From positions 1 to 5,267 of the forward strand of contig CAZBZG010000313.1 of NCBI GenBank assembly GCA_964496245.1: 5,267 nucleotides of DNA. Direction: 5' to 3'. Positions 4,233 through 5,267 of this stretch are shown one piece after another. Origin of the DNA: CAZBZG01 sp964496245 (GTDB lineage: Bacteria > Planctomycetota > SZUA-567). The notes under the pieces are model-generated. The model had not been told where the DNA came from. It saw nothing but the letters and a program-made list of their open reading frames with translations, and ran no database searches. Within the stretch, counting starts at the first letter, position 1; each line of letters opens with the position of its first letter. The position numbers and the translations under genes were made by a program.

Positions 4233-5267
4233 ATGCCGGCACAGGACCCCCTCCCCAGCCCGCCCGGGTCGCGCGCGGCCGCCCTGCCGCTGCCTGCTGC
4301 GGGCGCAGCGCTCTTTGCGCTCGCGCTCCCCTGGCTCCGCGCCGGGGGGCTCTTCGCCTTTGCCGGGGAACTGCGCAACCAGGCCGCAGCCGTGGCCGCC
4401 TGGAGCCTGGCGCTCGCAATGGCCTGGCAATGGACGCGCGGCCACGCAAGCGAAAGGAGCAGCGCACCTGCGGGCGCTAGGCAGGCCGCGGTCCGCTGCG
4501 TCTGGCCCGCGCTCGCGGCCGTGCTGCTCGTCGCGTTCGCTGCGTGGACCGCGGGGTCGTTCCTGTGGACCGCCGATGCGCTCGCCACCGGCTTCCACGT
4601 GCAGACCACCGTGGTGCTGGCCCTGCTCGCGCTCGCCACTGCATGGGCGGCCCGATCGTGGCGCAGCCGGCAGCTCGTGTTCGGCGCCCTCTGCGTGGCG
4701 GGCACGCTCGCAGCGCTCGGCGCCATGGCCAAGCTCGGCCTCTTCGGCACGGGAACCCACCCCACGGGCCGGCTCCAGTGGCCCTACGACCACCCGGCGG
4801 CCTTCGGCGGCATGCTCGTCTTTCCTGCCGTGGCATTGGGCCTCGGCCTGATCGCGCACCTGCAGGCCCGCCAGCTGCGCGCGGCCGCGGTCTGGGCGCT
4901 CCTGCTCGCGCCCTGCCTGGCGGCCCTCCACCTTTGCAAGACCCGGTCGTGCCTGCTCGGCACGGGCGTGGGGCTCTGGGTGGGGCTGCTCGTCCTCTTC
5001 CAGGGGAGCCGGCGGCGGATCGTGCTGGCCGTTGGCGTGCTTCTCCTCGCAGCGAGCGCGATCTACGCGAGCCAGGCGTATGCCACGCCCGCGCAGCGCG
5101 AGGCCCTGTACACCGGGACCTTTGGCACGCGCGTCCTCTTCGGCGCCACAGCCGTGCGCATGGGGCTGGACCGGCCGTTGTTGGGACACGGCGCCGGCAC
5201 CTTCTGCCGCATCTCCCCCATGTTCGAACGCGCGGACGACTTCCTCCACGGCCAGCGGGGCGACGTG
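4233..5267 (+). CDS. O-antigen ligase/polymerase-like membrane protein (3' end outside window)
   Basis: An open frame from ATG 4233 runs to the window edge: 345 residues, C-terminus missing. An in-frame TAG at 4224-4226 makes this the first ATG. The protein is strongly hydrophobic, with about nine likely membrane segments (near 20-37, 51-67, 89-107, 123-141, 147-165, 189-209, 217-235, 241-257 and 263-281). Motifs typical of the Wzy_C / O-antigen ligase superfamily follow in order: YDHPAAFGG (185-193), KTRSCLLGTGVGLWVG (236-251) and, after a periplasmic-loop-like stretch, TRVLFGATAVRMGLDRPLLG (299-318) leading to HGAGTF (319-324). These enzymes polymerise undecaprenyl-linked glycan repeats or transfer glycan to lipid A core or to protein. 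Ligase, polymerase or pilin/protein glycosyltransferase cannot be separated here. It follows the pilin gene but is insulated by a terminator, so a functional link is not implied. Confidence 0.82.
   Translation, partial: MPAQDPLPSPPGSRAAALPLPAAGAALFALALPWLRAGGLFAFAGELRNQAAAVAAWSLALAMAWQWTRGHASERSSAPAGARQAAVRCVWPALAAVLLVAFAAWTAGSFLWTADALATGFHVQTTVVLALLALATAWAARSWRSRQLVFGALCVAGTLAALGAMAKLGLFGTGTHPTGRLQWPYDHPAAFGGMLVFPAVALGLGLIAHLQARQLRAAAVWALLLAPCLAALHLCKTRSCLLGTGVGLWVGLLVLFQGSRRRIVLAVGVLLLAASAIYASQAYATPAQREALYTGTFGTRVLFGATAVRMGLDRPLLGHGAGTFCRISPMFERADDFLHGQRGDV

Noticed and set aside
4083..5249. 388-codon minus-strand open frame
   Set aside because: It is antisense to the membrane protein, spans the intrinsic terminator and consists of Arg/Gly/Glu-rich low-complexity sequence.

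Overview
The window is about 5.3 kb of GC-rich bacterial DNA. It carries five protein genes, none of which forms an obvious operon with its neighbour, separated by intergenic stretches rich in palindromic repeats. The third complete gene is an H-X9-DG-type pseudopilin with the N-terminus FTLVELLVVIAIIAILAG. Together with high GC, weak or absent Shine-Dalgarno sites on some genes and many palindromic intergenic repeats, this suggests a member of the PVC group (Planctomycetes, Lentisphaerae, Verrucomicrobia, Kiritimatiellae) or a nearby candidate phylum such as Hydrogenedentes. The sequence alone does not settle which.

Layout, left to right. (1) 1-444, minus strand: the N-terminal 148 residues of an unrecognised cysteine-rich, probably zinc-binding protein that runs off the left edge. 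(2) 625-1275, plus: queE, the radical-SAM 7-carboxy-7-deazaguanine synthase of queuosine/7-deazaguanine synthesis, read divergently from the first gene. (3) 1276-1620: a repeat-filled gap with two short hairpin repeats (family R1) in opposite orientation, then a roughly 160-bp nested palindrome (family R2). (4) 1734-3080, plus: gcvPA, the N-terminal-type subunit of the two-subunit glycine decarboxylase. The partner gcvPB is not next to it. (5) 3081-3253: a third R1 hairpin and a second R2 copy, inverted relative to the first. gcvPA is therefore bracketed by 119-bp inverted repeats of about 91% identity. (6) 3276-3438: a strong sigma70-like promoter and a leader of about 130 nt with hairpins and a Shine-Dalgarno sequence that has no start codon. 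(7) 3439-4128, plus: the pseudopilin, closed by a textbook intrinsic terminator at 4162-4192. (8) 4233-5267, plus: the first 345 residues of a multi-spanning membrane protein of the O-antigen ligase/polymerase (Wzy_C-like) type, running off the right edge and possibly translated from a leaderless mRNA.

The genes serve unrelated functions: tRNA modification, one-carbon/glycine metabolism, a type IV pilus or type II secretion-like component, and surface polysaccharide. The region reads as ordinary chromosome, not as a dedicated system. The most distinctive content is non-coding: the two repeat families around gcvPA, their nested symmetry, and the pseudopilin leader. I found no CRISPR array, tRNA, rRNA, transposase gene or defence-system gene.
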